Shown here: piece after piece, positions 50,763-61,150 of the stretch | Numbering within the stretch: the first letter of the stretch is position 1 | Layout: each line of letters opens with the position of its first letter | From: an uncultured Pelagibacteraceae bacterium | GTDB lineage: Bacteria; Pseudomonadota; Alphaproteobacteria; Pelagibacterales; Pelagibacteraceae | DNA: 64,000 nt | Assembly (NCBI GenBank): GCA_902575095.1 | Contig: CACGPY010000002.1 | Location: forward strand, 1-64,000 | Reading direction: 5' to 3' | Made by a program: the position numbers and the translations under genes | Notes under the pieces: generated by a model | Seen by the model: only the letters and a program-made list of their open reading frames with translations | Told to the model about the DNA's origin: nothing | Database searches by the model: none

Positions 50763-51796
50763 TTTAGTCCTAGATTTTCAGAGAATTTAAAAAGTAAATT
50801 CATGTTTTGTATTGCCTGTCCAGACGCACCTTTTACTAGATTATCTATTGCAGAAAATATGATTAATTTATTTTTCACTCTTGTTTCGCAAATTGAAATT
50901 TCGCAATTATTTGTATACAAAACATTTCCAGATCCTATTGAGGTATTTAGTTTTAAAATTTTAATAAATTTAGATTTTTTATAAAATTTTATTAAAGTAT
51001 TTCTTATATCATTTGCAGTTTTACCCTTATTCACATGAATGTAAATGGAGGATAAAATTCCTCTAAACGTGGGGAGCAAATGTGGATTAAAAGAAAAATT
51101 TACCTTTTTTTTTGTAGCTTTAAATAATTCTTGGTCTATTTCTGGAATATGTCTATGATTTTTAGTGTTGTAAGCAAATGTTGAGAAATATAAATGTTTA
51201 TGAGTAAATTTTTTTTCGAATTTTTTTCCAGCACCTGAGTATCCTGATTTCGAGTCAATTGTAATGTCTTTATTAGAAATCAAATTTTTTTTTATTAAAG
51301 GGATTAAAGGCAATTGGATTGAAGTAGGATAACAACCCGGATTCGCAATTATTCTAAATTTTTTTATATAGTTTTTTGAAAATTCCGGAATTGAATACAA
51401 TGATTTATTAATTAATTTTTTTGCTTTATGTTTTATCTTATAATTTTTTTCATATATTCTGTAATCATTAATTCTAAAATCGGCAGATAAATCAATAAAT
51501 TTTAATTTTTTGTTTTTATAGTAATGAAGGTTTATTATTTTTTGAGCTTCACCATTTGGTAAAGATAAGAAAACTAAATCTAATTTATGCCAAATTATTT
51601 TTTTTACAGATGTTATTTTAGGTAACTTTCTTTTTATTCTCTTATCAAAAAAATCTATTTTTTTACCTAGGTTTTTGGTAGCACAAAGATTTATTAACTT
51701 TATTTTAGGATGTTTAGACAACATGAAAATGAGATCCAAACCAGTGTATCCAGTTGCACCAATAACAGCTACATTAATTTTATTACTCTTAGACAT
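50759..51796 (-). CDS. argC: N-acetyl-gamma-glutamyl-phosphate reductase
   Basis: 'VAVIGATGYTGLDLIFML', 'IIANPGCYPTSIQLPL', 'GYSGAGKKFEKK'. Confidence 0.95.
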   Translation of the reverse strand: MSKSNKINVAVIGATGYTGLDLIFMLSKHPKIKLINLCATKNLGKKIDFFDKRIKRKLPKITSVKKIIWHKLDLVFLSLPNGEAQKIINLHYYKNKKLKFIDLSADFRINDYRIYEKNYKIKHKAKKLINKSLYSIPEFSKNYIKKFRIIANPGCYPTSIQLPLIPLIKKNLISNKDITIDSKSGYSGAGKKFEKKFTHKHLYFSTFAYNTKNHRHIPEIDQELFKATKKKVNFSFNPHLLPTFRGILSSIYIHVNKGKTANDIRNTLIKFYKKSKFIKILKLNTSIGSGNVLYTNNCEISICETRVKNKLIIFSAIDNLVKGASGQAIQNMNLLFKFSENLGLK

Positions 51797-51839
51797 AACG
51801 TCTTATATCATCGTCTTTAACATTAGTTAATTTAAAAGA

Positions 51840-52280
51840 TTATCTCTTAGAAAATTGGAAGCTTCTTCTAGCTTTCCTGTGTCCGTATTTTTTACGCTCC
51901 ACAACTCTTGAGTCTCTTGTGGTTAATTTATCTTTTTTCAGATTTTTTTTTAGGTTTTCGTCATGTGAAATTAAAGCTTTTGATATTCCAAGAATGATAG
52001 CGCCTGCTTGACCTGACAATCCTCCACCTTTTACCGAACACTTCACATCGTAACTGGTAGCAACTTCAGAGATTTGTAATGGTCTTGTTACTATAATTTG
52101 ATGAACTGGTCTTTTGAAATATTCATTCATTTTGATACCATTTACATGAATATTTCCAGAACCTTTTTTAACCCAAACTTTTGCAATAGATTTTTTTCTT
52201 CTACCTGTAGCATACTTACTGTCCTTAAAATCTAATTTAATTTTTTTTGCTTTATTAATAGTTGTATTAATTTGTTCCAT
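51840..52280 (-). CDS. rpsI: 30S ribosomal protein S9
   Basis: 'YATGRRKKSIAKVWV', C-terminal 'RKKYGHRKARRSFQFSKR'. Confidence 0.97.
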   Translation of the reverse strand: MEQINTTINKAKKIKLDFKDSKYATGRRKKSIAKVWVKKGSGNIHVNGIKMNEYFKRPVHQIIVTRPLQISEVATSYDVKCSVKGGGLSGQAGAIILGISKALISHDENLKKNLKKDKLTTRDSRVVERKKYGHRKARRSFQFSKR

Positions 52281-52738
52281 TATCTAACAATATTTTTTTT
52301 ATTTAGTTTTTCAAAATTAATTAATTTTGGCTTTTGAATTTCATGTGGGTGATTATCTCCACTATAGATTTTTAATTTGGTTAATTGCTTTTTTGCAAGA
52401 GGACCACCTGGCAACATTCTTTTAACAGCCAATTTTAAAATTTCTTGTGTTTTATTTTTCTCTTTAAAAAGCTCAGGCGAAGATATTTTTATACCTCCAG
52501 GATATCCTGTGTGTCTAAAATAATTTTTTTTATAAAATTTTTTTCCAGTAAATCTAATCTTATCTATATTTGTGACAACTACAAAATCACCATTGTCAAT
52601 ATGGGGGTTATATGTAGCTTTATTCTTTCCTCTTAAAACCTTAGAAATATAGGCAGCTAGTCTTCCTACAGCCACATTTTGAGCGTCTATAAGGTACCAG
52701 TCTTTTTTAATTTCTTTCTTTTTAATAAATGGAGTCAT
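52280..52738 (-). CDS. rplM: 50S ribosomal protein L13 (start reassigned to MTPFIKK)
   Basis: 'WYLIDAQNVAVGRLAAYISKVLRGK', 'HTGYPGGIK', 'VKRMLPGGPLAKKQL'. Confidence 0.95.
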   Translation of the reverse strand: MTPFIKKKEIKKDWYLIDAQNVAVGRLAAYISKVLRGKNKATYNPHIDNGDFVVVTNIDKIRFTGKKFYKKNYFRHTGYPGGIKISSPELFKEKNKTQEILKLAVKRMLPGGPLAKKQLTKLKIYSGDNHPHEIQKPKLINFEKLNKKNIVR

Positions 52739-52780
52739 GATAATGGGCGATAAATACAAAGATTGTTAATTAAAGTCAAT

Positions 52781-53806
52781 TTATTTAACTCTTAAATAAT
52801 ATAGATTTAATGCGCTAAATACTAACAGCACACTAGTAATTTGATGAGATGAAGCGATAAAAATATTAAGGTCTGTTAATAATGTTAGAATTCCAAGACA
52901 AGATTGCAAAAATAAAAAAAACAACACAATTTTTATAGAACCATATAAATGAAATATTTTATTTCGAAAAATATATAATGCTAAAAATAAAGCATAAATT
53001 AAAATCAAATATGCTAAATTTCGATGATAAAATTGTACTAACGAATGATTATTAAATTCTAAAACATCATTAAGATTAGTAAACAAAAAATCATTAGGAA
53101 AATAATTTGATCCCATCATTGGCCAGGTTTGATAAATTTTACCAGCATCTAATCCAGAAACAAAGGCACCCATAATTATTTGAATAAATATTAGAAAAAT
53201 AAATGTGAGAAATGGCAAATTGAATCTAGAAAATTTAAAAAAATTTTTTTCTTTATTTGATGTAATATTTTTTATTAGCCAGAAAATGATTGAAATAATC
53301 AAAATTGCTGTAATTAAATGAATAGATAGTCTATAGTGACTTACAGTAATATCATTGACTAATCCACTTTTGACCATAAACCAGCCAATTATTCCCTGAA
53401 ATACTATTAATGAAAAAATTATATAACAGATCTTTAGGTGTTTAATATTAATTTTTTTAGACATTTGAAAAAAAATTAAGGGTAAAATAAAAAATATACC
53501 AATAAATCTAGCGAGGACTCTATGAAAATATTCCCAATAAAAAATGACTTTAAATTCATTTAGAGTCATACTCGAATTTAAGAGAATATATTGAGGTATA
53601 GTTTTATATTCATTAAAATAGTATTTCCAGGAGTCTTTATTTAATGGGGGCAAGATACCTTCAAATAATTCCCATTTGGTTATTGATAAACCTGAATTAG
53701 TTAGTCTCGTTAAACCACCAATAATTATTATAAAGAATATTAATATTAAAGAAGTATTTAACCAATAAAGAAATAAGTTATTAATTTTTTTCTCGTTTGA
53801 AAACAT
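52781..53806 (-). CDS. ctaA: Heme A synthase (COX15/CtaA family)
   Basis: 'GGLTRLTNSGLSITKW', 'EYFHRVLARFIGIFF', 'GAFVSGLDAGKIYQTWPMM'. Confidence 0.94.
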   Translation of the reverse strand: MFSNEKKINNLFLYWLNTSLILIFFIIIIGGLTRLTNSGLSITKWELFEGILPPLNKDSWKYYFNEYKTIPQYILLNSSMTLNEFKVIFYWEYFHRVLARFIGIFFILPLIFFQMSKKINIKHLKICYIIFSLIVFQGIIGWFMVKSGLVNDITVSHYRLSIHLITAILIISIIFWLIKNITSNKEKNFFKFSRFNLPFLTFIFLIFIQIIMGAFVSGLDAGKIYQTWPMMGSNYFPNDFLFTNLNDVLEFNNHSLVQFYHRNLAYLILIYALFLALYIFRNKIFHLYGSIKIVLFFLFLQSCLGILTLLTDLNIFIASSHQITSVLLVFSALNLYYLRVK

Positions 53807-53856
53807 ATTTTATAATATATATTTAAAAGGTAATCATATATTTATAAATTGTCGCT

Positions 53857-54138
53857 ATGGTAAACAAAAATATACTTAGAATTAGGAAAGATTTAGATAG
53901 ATTAGACAATAAATTACTTGAGATAATCAAGAAAAGAGTAAAATTAGTTGATTTAGTTATCAAAAATAAAAAATATAAAAAAGATATTGTTGATAAAAAA
54001 AGAATATTAATTATTTTAAAAAATATTTCAAAAAAATCTAGAAAAAAAAAGATTGATCCAAAGATTACTAATAGAATATGGAAATCTATGATTAAAGCTT
54101 TTATTGAATATGAGTTTAGAAATTTTTACAAAAAATAA
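53857..54138 (+). CDS. Chorismate mutase (AroQ type)
   Basis: 'IRKDLDRLDNKLLEIIKKRVKLVDLVIKNK...RIWKSMIKAFIEYE'. Confidence 0.82.
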   Translation: MVNKNILRIRKDLDRLDNKLLEIIKKRVKLVDLVIKNKKYKKDIVDKKRILIILKNISKKSRKKKIDPKITNRIWKSMIKAFIEYEFRNFYKK

Positions 54139-54330
54139 TTATTTACTGTGAGGTGGTAATTTTTTTTCTATAAAAAATTCGTGTTTTCGAGTATTTGGAT
54201 TATACTTCTTTAATTTAAGTTTTTCTTTAGCTTTTTCACCTTTAGTTGGTTTTTTAGCATAATAAATAAATTTGCTATCAGGATTACTTTCTGGAACCAT
54301 ACGAACCTTAAGATGTGTTTTTTTTGCCAT
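54139..54330 (-). CDS. rpmG: 50S ribosomal protein L33
   Basis: 'KVRMVPES...FIYYAKKPTKGEKAKEKLKLKKYNPNTRKHEFFIEKKL'. Confidence 0.85.
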   Translation of the reverse strand: MAKKTHLKVRMVPESNPDSKFIYYAKKPTKGEKAKEKLKLKKYNPNTRKHEFFIEKKLPPHSK

Positions 54331-54688
54331 ATTTTTTTAATTTATTTATTTTTTCTAATAACAAGTTGCTTTTAGCTTTTAAAAGTTTTTTGTAATATTC
54401 AGCTTTTAAACTAATGGAGTTATAATCGTCAAGTTTATTCATATTTAAATTTATTAATTTTTTTGCTCCAGAAATGGTCAATCCCTTATTTTTGAGTAAA
54501 AATTTTATTAATTTGATGATTTCTATTTGCTCTGATGAATAATATCTTCTTTTATTCAAAATTTTAGGTTTAATTATCTTAAACTCCTTTTCCCAATATC
54601 TTAAAATATGATTAAGAGGTTTGTTGGTTTTTGGGTTTGTTAAGCCTAAAATTTTAGAGGCTTCAGAAATATTTATTAGTTTAGTCAT
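54308..54688 (-). CDS. MerR family transcriptional regulator
   Basis: 'NISEASKILGLTNPKTNKPLNHILRYWEKEFKIIKP' HTH; next to ihfA. Confidence 0.9.
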   Translation of the reverse strand: MTKLINISEASKILGLTNPKTNKPLNHILRYWEKEFKIIKPKILNKRRYYSSEQIEIIKLIKFLLKNKGLTISGAKKLINLNMNKLDDYNSISLKAEYYKKLLKAKSNLLLEKINKLKKYGKKNTS

Positions 54689-54975
54689 GTTAATTTCTTA
54701 ATTTCAATTTTTATTTTATTAGAAGGTATAAAACGCACTGTTTTTCTTGCAGCAATTAAATACTCTTGATTAGATTTTGGATTTCTACCTTTTCTTTGTT
54801 TTTTTTGAATAATTTTAAATGACCCGACATTTTTTAAATTTAAATTTCCTTTTTTTATATTCTTAAAAAGTATATTGATAAAATCTTCAATAATTTTTCT
54901 AGAGAGATTAATTGATAAACCTGTTTGTATATTTAAATTCTTTATTATATCCTCTTTTTTTATATTCTTATACAC
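54685..54975 (-). CDS. ihfA: Integration host factor alpha subunit / HU family
   Basis: 'LKNVGSFKIIQKKQRKGRNPKSNQEYLIAARKTVRFIPSNKIK'. Confidence 0.88.
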   Translation of the reverse strand: MYKNIKKEDIIKNLNIQTGLSINLSRKIIEDFINILFKNIKKGNLNLKNVGSFKIIQKKQRKGRNPKSNQEYLIAARKTVRFIPSNKIKIEIKKLT

Positions 54976-55987
54976 TTTTAGAATGTTTTAAATTTCTTTT
55001 GATTTGAGTCATTAAATCGCCTTTTACTATTTTATAACACAAATCTATCGAATGATAAAAACCTATCGAGTCAATTCCTCCGTGACTTTTGACTACAGGA
55101 CCGTTAAGACCAAGAAATATAGCTCCATTATATTTTCTAGGATCTAATTTATCTTTAAATTTTTTAAGAGATAAAAAACTAAATAGAATAGAGACTAAAG
55201 AAAGAGATTTCTTTAAATTTTTGGTAATAAATTTTGCTGTACCCTCGGCAGTTTTTAAAGCTATGTTTCCTGTAAAACCGTCAGTGACAATTATATTAGA
55301 CTCTCCAGACATTATGTTATTTCCCTCTATATAACCATTGTAAATAAAATTTTCGTCACTCGATAGGTCACGCAGTCTTTTTGATGCGGTCTTTAAAATC
55401 TCAGTTCCTTTTATTTCTTCTGAGCCAACATTTAATAAAGAAACTTTAGGTTTTTTTTCAGGATACAATGATTTAAATAATGCTGAGCCTAATTCTGCAA
55501 AATCAATTAAATTTTGTTCATTACATTCGATGTTTGCGCCTAAGTCTAAAACTACATTCATACCATCTTTGTTAGGCCACAAGCCAGCTAAAGCCGGTTT
55601 ATTAACCTCATTCATCATTTTTAATATCATTTTGGATATTACTAAAAGAACACCAGTATTACCTGCTGATAAACTTATGTCTGATTTTCCATCTAATTGA
55701 TGCTTAATACAGTTCCACATACTTGTATTTTTAGAATTTTTTACTGCTTTTAAAGGTGTTTCTTCATCAGAAACTACTGTCTTTGAGTCTATAATTTCAA
55801 TTGAATTAGATGAAATATTATATTTTTTAATTTTTTCCTTTATCAAACTTTCTTTACCAAAAATATTGAGAATGAAATCATTTTTTGATTTATGTTTATT
55901 TAAGAATATCTTTACACCCTCAATAGTCTTGTCAGGAGAATTATCACCGCCCATTGCATCTATAGCAATAGAAATTTTTTTTGACAT
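54968..55987 (-). CDS. plsX: Phosphate acyltransferase PlsX
   Basis: 'IAIDAMGGDNSPDKTIEG', 'SLSAGNTGVLLVISKMIL', 'NIIVTDGFTGNIALKTAEG'. Confidence 0.95.
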   Translation of the reverse strand: MSKKISIAIDAMGGDNSPDKTIEGVKIFLNKHKSKNDFILNIFGKESLIKEKIKKYNISSNSIEIIDSKTVVSDEETPLKAVKNSKNTSMWNCIKHQLDGKSDISLSAGNTGVLLVISKMILKMMNEVNKPALAGLWPNKDGMNVVLDLGANIECNEQNLIDFAELGSALFKSLYPEKKPKVSLLNVGSEEIKGTEILKTASKRLRDLSSDENFIYNGYIEGNNIMSGESNIIVTDGFTGNIALKTAEGTAKFITKNLKKSLSLVSILFSFLSLKKFKDKLDPRKYNGAIFLGLNGPVVKSHGGIDSIGFYHSIDLCYKIVKGDLMTQIKRNLKHSKSV

Positions 55988-55997
55988 ATATATTAAA

Positions 55998-56171
55998 TTA
56001 AATATCTAGAATCTTTTTGCCGTTGTAATAACCGGATTTTAAATCAACATGATGAGATAATCTATATTCACCACTTTTTTTATCTTCCACAACATTTACA
56101 GAAGACAATTTGTGATGAGATCTTCTCATTTTCTTCCTAGATATCGAGGTTTTTCTTTTTGGTACAGCCAT
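55998..56171 (-). CDS. rpmF: 50S ribosomal protein L32 (57 aa; absent from supplied ORF track)
   Basis: Hand translation: [57 protein letters not shown]; upstream of plsX. Confidence 0.95.
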   Translation of the reverse strand: MAVPKRKTSISRKKMRRSHHKLSSVNVVEDKKSGEYRLSHHVDLKSGYYNGKKILDI

Positions 56172-56173
56172 AA

Positions 56174-56677
56174 CTATTTTTTAAAATTGATTGACTTTTC
56201 TATCATATTATCTAGCGGTAGTTCAAAGCAAAAATTAAAAAAATTCATAATATAATCATCAAATAGTGATAAACTGCTATTTTCTTGCATATAAAGATGA
56301 TTGAAATATTTTTTAATCACATCTTTATTTATTTGAAAGGACTTATCATAATCCTTTTTAAGATCTATTTTAAGTAGAATGTCATATAAAATTTTATTAA
56401 ATTCTTTCATCTTCTTATTTACAGTTACATCGCCTAGTCCAGTTTCTCTAAGATTATATTCTATATTATAAAATAAAATGTCATAGGATTTTTGACTAAA
56501 TTTAAAACCTTTTTTTTTATATATAATCATAAAAATTGAAAAATGAATAAACATCAGATAAATTCTAGTCTCAAAAGTATCAGATAAACCTATTTTTTTA
56601 TAAAAAAATAAATTTCTAGATAAGGTCAATAAAATATTATACAAATTTGGATTATGTTTATTAGAATTTTCAAACAT
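56174..56677 (-). CDS. Ubiquinol-cytochrome c chaperone (CBP3-like) family protein
   Basis: '[22 protein letters not shown]', '[20 protein letters not shown]'. Confidence 0.83.
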   Translation of the reverse strand: MFENSNKHNPNLYNILLTLSRNLFFYKKIGLSDTFETRIYLMFIHFSIFMIIYKKKGFKFSQKSYDILFYNIEYNLRETGLGDVTVNKKMKEFNKILYDILLKIDLKKDYDKSFQINKDVIKKYFNHLYMQENSSLSLFDDYIMNFFNFCFELPLDNMIEKSINFKK

Positions 56678-57118
56678 TTTAAATATATATATCTTTTTTT
56701 ATTTATTATCTTAATTAATTGTCAAATAAAAGAGTCATCTAATAATCATGGAATACTTTTTCTTGAGAATAGAGCAAATAAATTAGAAATTAGTAAATCT
56801 AATAAGAATGATGTGGTTAATATTATAGGCCAGCCTCATTCAAAATCAATAGATAATGAAAATGAATGGATTTATATCGAGAGAGTTTTGGTTAAAGGTG
56901 AATATCATAAATTAGGACGAAATATATTAAAATCAAGTAACATTTTATTCCTTGAATTTGATAAATTCGGTATTTTAAAAAATAAAAAATTATTTAATAA
57001 AGATGATATTAAAAAGATTTCTTTTTCAAATAAAAAAACAGAGAATGATCTTTCAAAAAGCAGCTTTGTAGAAAAATTGTTTACTAGTTTAAAAGCAAAA
57101 ATGTATAGAAGAAAATAA
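56654..57118 (+). CDS. bamE: Outer membrane protein assembly factor BamE family lipoprotein
   Basis: Lipobox 'ILINC'; 'KNDVVNIIGQPHSKSIDNENEWIYIERV'. Confidence 0.85.
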   Translation: MFIRIFKHFKYIYLFLFIILINCQIKESSNNHGILFLENRANKLEISKSNKNDVVNIIGQPHSKSIDNENEWIYIERVLVKGEYHKLGRNILKSSNILFLEFDKFGILKNKKLFNKDDIKKISFSNKKTENDLSKSSFVEKLFTSLKAKMYRRK

Positions 57119-57120
57119 AA

Positions 57121-59223
57121 TTAATGTGCAATAACAGCTAAAAGAAGTAATGCAACTATATTTGTTATCTTAATCATTGGGTTTACTGCAGGGCCTGCGG
57201 TATCTTTATAAGGATCTCCAACAGTGTCTCCGGTTACTGCAGATTTATGAGCTTCTGATCCTTTTCCACCAAAATTACCGTCTTCAATATATTTTTTTGC
57301 ATTATCCCATGCGCCGCCACCAGCTGTCATTGAAACGGCTACAAATAATCCTGTAATAATTACTCCAAGCAACATTGCTCCTAAAGATGATAACGCAGCT
57401 TCCATTCCACCAATTTGTAAAATTATAAAGTATAAGATTACCGGAGATAAAACAGGTAATAAAGATGGAATAATCATCTCTTTAATCGCAGCTTTTGTTA
57501 GCAAATCAACTAATCTACCATAATCTGGTTTTCTTTTCCCTTTCATAATACCGGGTATTTTTTTAAATTGTCTTCTTACTTCAACAACAACAGCTCCACC
57601 TGCTCTTCCAACTGCTTGCATACCCATTGATCCAAACAAATAAGGTAACATTCCACCAATAAGTAAACCTGCGACTACAAAAGGATTTGATAAATCAAAG
57701 GTTACTAAAACTCCTTCTAGAGCAGATCCCTTTACAGTTGAAAAATATTTTATATCCTCTGTATAAGCAGCAAATAAAACTAAGGCACCCAACCCTGCAG
57801 ATCCTATAGCATAACCTTTTGTAACTGCTTTTGTAGTATTTCCCACAGCATCTAATGCATCAGTCGTTTTTCTTACATTTTTTGGTAACTTAGACATTTC
57901 TGCTATTCCGCCTGCGTTATCTGTAACTGGCCCGTAAGCGTCCAACGCCACTACCATTCCAGTCAAAGCTAACATAGCAGTTACCGCTATTGCGATACCA
58001 TATAAGCCGGCTAAACTATTTGTATATAATATGCCAGCTACAATTATTAATGCTGGAACTGCGGTAGCTTCCATAGAAATCGCTAAACCTTGAATAACAT
58101 TTGTTCCATGCCCTGTAGTAGAAGACTTAGCAACTGATTTAACTGGTCTATAGTTTGTACCAGTGTAGTACTCAGTAATCCAAATTAATAGTCCTGTAAT
58201 TATAAAGCCAACTACTCCGCAAATATATAAATCTATTCCATCAAAATTTTTTCCACTATTTGAATAAGAATTATCGAGTCCAACAATGGAGTCAGTAACT
58301 GGATATAAAATTAATAATGATGTAACAGCAGTAACAATAAAACCTTTATACAATGCTCCCATTATATTTTTGCTTTTTCCTAGTTTTACAAACCAAGTAC
58401 CTATAATTGATGTAATTATACAAGCCCCACCTATAGCTAAAGGATAAATCATTAAGTTATAGTCTGAAGGAAAAAAAATCGAAGATAAGACCATTGTTGC
58501 AACAATAGTTACTGCATAAGTTTCAAATAAATCAGCTGCCATTCCAGCGCAGTCACCTACGTTGTCGCCCACATTATCAGCTATTACTGCTGGATTTCTA
58601 GGATCATCTTCAGGAATTCCTGCTTCAACTTTTCCAACTAAATCAGCACCTACATCAGCGCCTTTAGTAAAAATTCCACCACCTAATCTTGCAAAAATAG
58701 AAATTAAAGATGCTCCAAATCCAAGAGCTACTAAAGCATTTATAATCTCTCTACTATCAACTTTTAAATTAATTAAAACTATATAATAAAAAGTAATTGC
58801 TAATAAAGCTAAGCCAGCTACTAGCAAGCCTGTGATTGCTCCTGATTTAAAAGCTATTGTTAAACCAGATTGAAGACTTTGTCTTGCTGCTTCAGCCGTA
58901 CGTACATTTGCCTTTACAGAAATTAACATACCAACATATCCAGCAACACCTGATAAAAAAGCTCCAATGAAATATCCTATTCCAACAAGATAACTAAAAA
59001 AATAGGTTACAATGGCTAAAACAATAACTCCAACTATAGCAATTGTTTTATACTGCCTATTTAAATAAGCTTTTGCGCCAATTTGAATTGCTTCAGCAAT
59101 TTCTTGCATTCTTGAATTACCGGCGCTTGAAGAAATTATTTGTCCAGATAACAAATAGCTGTAAGCAACAGCCAACACGCCAATAAAAGCAATTAAGTAA
59201 AGTAATTCTAAAAAATTTGTCAT
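57121..59223 (-). CDS. hppA: Membrane-bound proton-translocating pyrophosphatase
   Basis: '[50 protein letters not shown]', '[16 protein letters not shown]'. Confidence 0.98.
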   Translation of the reverse strand: MTNFLELLYLIAFIGVLAVAYSYLLSGQIISSSAGNSRMQEIAEAIQIGAKAYLNRQYKTIAIVGVIVLAIVTYFFSYLVGIGYFIGAFLSGVAGYVGMLISVKANVRTAEAARQSLQSGLTIAFKSGAITGLLVAGLALLAITFYYIVLINLKVDSREIINALVALGFGASLISIFARLGGGIFTKGADVGADLVGKVEAGIPEDDPRNPAVIADNVGDNVGDCAGMAADLFETYAVTIVATMVLSSIFFPSDYNLMIYPLAIGGACIITSIIGTWFVKLGKSKNIMGALYKGFIVTAVTSLLILYPVTDSIVGLDNSYSNSGKNFDGIDLYICGVVGFIITGLLIWITEYYTGTNYRPVKSVAKSSTTGHGTNVIQGLAISMEATAVPALIIVAGILYTNSLAGLYGIAIAVTAMLALTGMVVALDAYGPVTDNAGGIAEMSKLPKNVRKTTDALDAVGNTTKAVTKGYAIGSAGLGALVLFAAYTEDIKYFSTVKGSALEGVLVTFDLSNPFVVAGLLIGGMLPYLFGSMGMQAVGRAGGAVVVEVRRQFKKIPGIMKGKRKPDYGRLVDLLTKAAIKEMIIPSLLPVLSPVILYFIILQIGGMEAALSSLGAMLLGVIITGLFVAVSMTAGGGAWDNAKKYIEDGNFGGKGSEAHKSAVTGDTVGDPYKDTAGPAVNPMIKITNIVALLLLAVIAH

Positions 59224-59293
59224 GATTTAAAGCGCATAAATGCCAAATTAATATTAAAAACGCAAGCTAAACTTCAATAAAAATAACAGCTTT

Positions 59294-59695
59294 TTAGTCA
59301 TCTTTTCTTAATTCTTTAGATATTTTATCTAATATGGCGTTCAAATAACCTATTTGAATTTTCTCTAAAAAATGCTCAGATGCTAATAAATATTCGTTAA
59401 TAATTACTTTTTTTGGTGTGTTATGCTTGAACATAAGTTCAAAAATTGCTGCAAAAAGTATAATTTTTAATAATTTATCTGTTTTTGCTAGATTAATATC
59501 ATTAGTTAAGAACAATTTAATTTGCTCTTCAATTAAATCTGATCTTTCTAAAGTTCCAGTAACTACATCCTTAATGAATTTTTTATATTGACTTTTTGGG
59601 AATACAATTTGAGCGTCTGGATTCATTAAAGCATTATAAAGTTTTTGTATTACTTTAATTCGAGGAGAAGGATTTTTAAATTTTTTTTGGTCCAT
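59294..59695 (-). CDS. nusB: Transcription antitermination factor NusB
   Basis: 'LKIILFAAIFELMFKHNTPKKVIINEYLLASEHFL' NusB-type C-terminus; downstream of ribH. Confidence 0.88.
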   Translation of the reverse strand: MDQKKFKNPSPRIKVIQKLYNALMNPDAQIVFPKSQYKKFIKDVVTGTLERSDLIEEQIKLFLTNDINLAKTDKLLKIILFAAIFELMFKHNTPKKVIINEYLLASEHFLEKIQIGYLNAILDKISKELRKDD

Positions 59696-60098
59696 TTTGT
59701 AAAATGGACATCACTGCATTAGCAGCTTCTGACCCTTTATCAGGTTTTTTACTGGTTGTATTTTTACATCTTTGGAGAGCTTGTTTCATATTATAAGCAG
59801 TAATTATTCCATTACCTATTGGTTTATTGTAGGTTGTTGAAAGGTTTAAAATTGAATTAAATGTTGAATAACAAATTAAATTAAAATGTGGGGTTTGACC
59901 TTTAATGACACAACCTAAGGCTAAAAAACCATCAAATTTTTTTATATTTTTTCTTATAGCAATTGGAATTTCAAAAATCCCAGGCACATTAACAATGTTA
60001 ACTTTAACACTGTTATTTAATCTTTTTTTTGAGCTTAATACCAATTTTTTTGAAATATTTTTATAATAATTAGCATTAACTATTAAAATTTTTTTCAT
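59676..60098 (-). CDS. ribH: 6,7-dimethyl-8-ribityllumazine synthase
   Basis: 'NVPGIFEIPIAIRKN', 'ALGCVIKGQTPHFNLIC', 'IGNGIITAYNMKQALQR'. Confidence 0.95.
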   Translation of the reverse strand: MKKILIVNANYYKNISKKLVLSSKKRLNNSVKVNIVNVPGIFEIPIAIRKNIKKFDGFLALGCVIKGQTPHFNLICYSTFNSILNLSTTYNKPIGNGIITAYNMKQALQRCKNTTSKKPDKGSEAANAVMSILQNGPKKI

Positions 60099-61150
60099 TT
60101 TATTATAATCTGTTTTTTAATCTTTAAGCCGAAACCTTCAAGCCCAATAATTTTTTTTTTACTTCTTGAAATTAATATCATATTTCTAATATTAAGGTCT
60201 TTTATTATTTGTGCACCAATACCATAATATCTCAATGTATTAATGTTACTTTCTTTAGAAATATTATTTTTATTATTTATAATTAATAATAAAAAATTCT
60301 TGTATTTTGACATAACCATAAGAGATTTTTTAATATTATTATTGTTTATAATGTTTTTGTTCCCGATTTTATTGGATAGAACTCTTACTGGTATAGATTT
60401 TCTTTGATTGAACTCACCTCTCTTTATTGCAAAATTAATATTATTTTCTAATTTATTTTTATAAATAAAGATATTTATCTTTCCAATTCGTTTTATATTT
60501 AAAGATTTGGATGAGATTTTATTTACTAGCTTCTCATATTTAAAACGATATGAAATTAAATCTTCGATAGATGCTAATTTTATTTTATGCTTTTTTGAAA
60601 ATCTAAAAAGATCATTTAATCTTGCCATTCTTCCATCCTCGTTCATCACTTCACAAATAACTGAACTTGGATTTAGTTTAGATAACTTGGAGATGTCAAC
60701 TGATGCCTCTGTGTGTCCAGCTCTTTCTAAAACTCCACCATCTCTAGCAACCAAAGGAAAGACATGACCAGGAGAAACAATTTCACTTTTTTTTACTTTT
60801 GGATTTATTGCTATTTTAATTGTCCTAGCTCGATCTTGTGCTGAGATACCGGTAGTTATTCCTTTTTTAGCTTCAATAGAAATAGTAAAGGCAGTTTGCA
60901 TTCTAGATTTATTTTTTGATGACATTAAAGGTAATTTAAGATTATCAACTTGTTTTTTTGTTAAGGCTAAGCAAATTAATCCTCTACCATGTTTAGCCAT
61001 GAAATTTATACTTTTGGAATTGCACTTTGAAGCAGGTATAATTAAATCTCCTTCATTTTCTCTATTTTTGTCATCAACAAGAATAAACATCTTGCCTTTT
61101 TTAGCATCTTTTAAAATAGAAGAAATTTTTGCAAATTTATTTTTTGGCAT
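60095..61150 (-). CDS. ribB: 3,4-dihydroxy-2-butanone 4-phosphate synthase with degenerate C-terminal RibA-like domain
   Basis: RibB: 'ILVDDKNRENEGDLIIPASK', 'GISAQDRARTI', 'PGHVFPLVARDGGVLERAGHTEASVD'; C-terminal domain lacks GTP cyclohydrolase II Cys ligands. Confidence 0.9.
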   Translation of the reverse strand: MPKNKFAKISSILKDAKKGKMFILVDDKNRENEGDLIIPASKCNSKSINFMAKHGRGLICLALTKKQVDNLKLPLMSSKNKSRMQTAFTISIEAKKGITTGISAQDRARTIKIAINPKVKKSEIVSPGHVFPLVARDGGVLERAGHTEASVDISKLSKLNPSSVICEVMNEDGRMARLNDLFRFSKKHKIKLASIEDLISYRFKYEKLVNKISSKSLNIKRIGKINIFIYKNKLENNINFAIKRGEFNQRKSIPVRVLSNKIGNKNIINNNNIKKSLMVMSKYKNFLLLIINNKNNISKESNINTLRYYGIGAQIIKDLNIRNMILISRSKKKIIGLEGFGLKIKKQIIIK

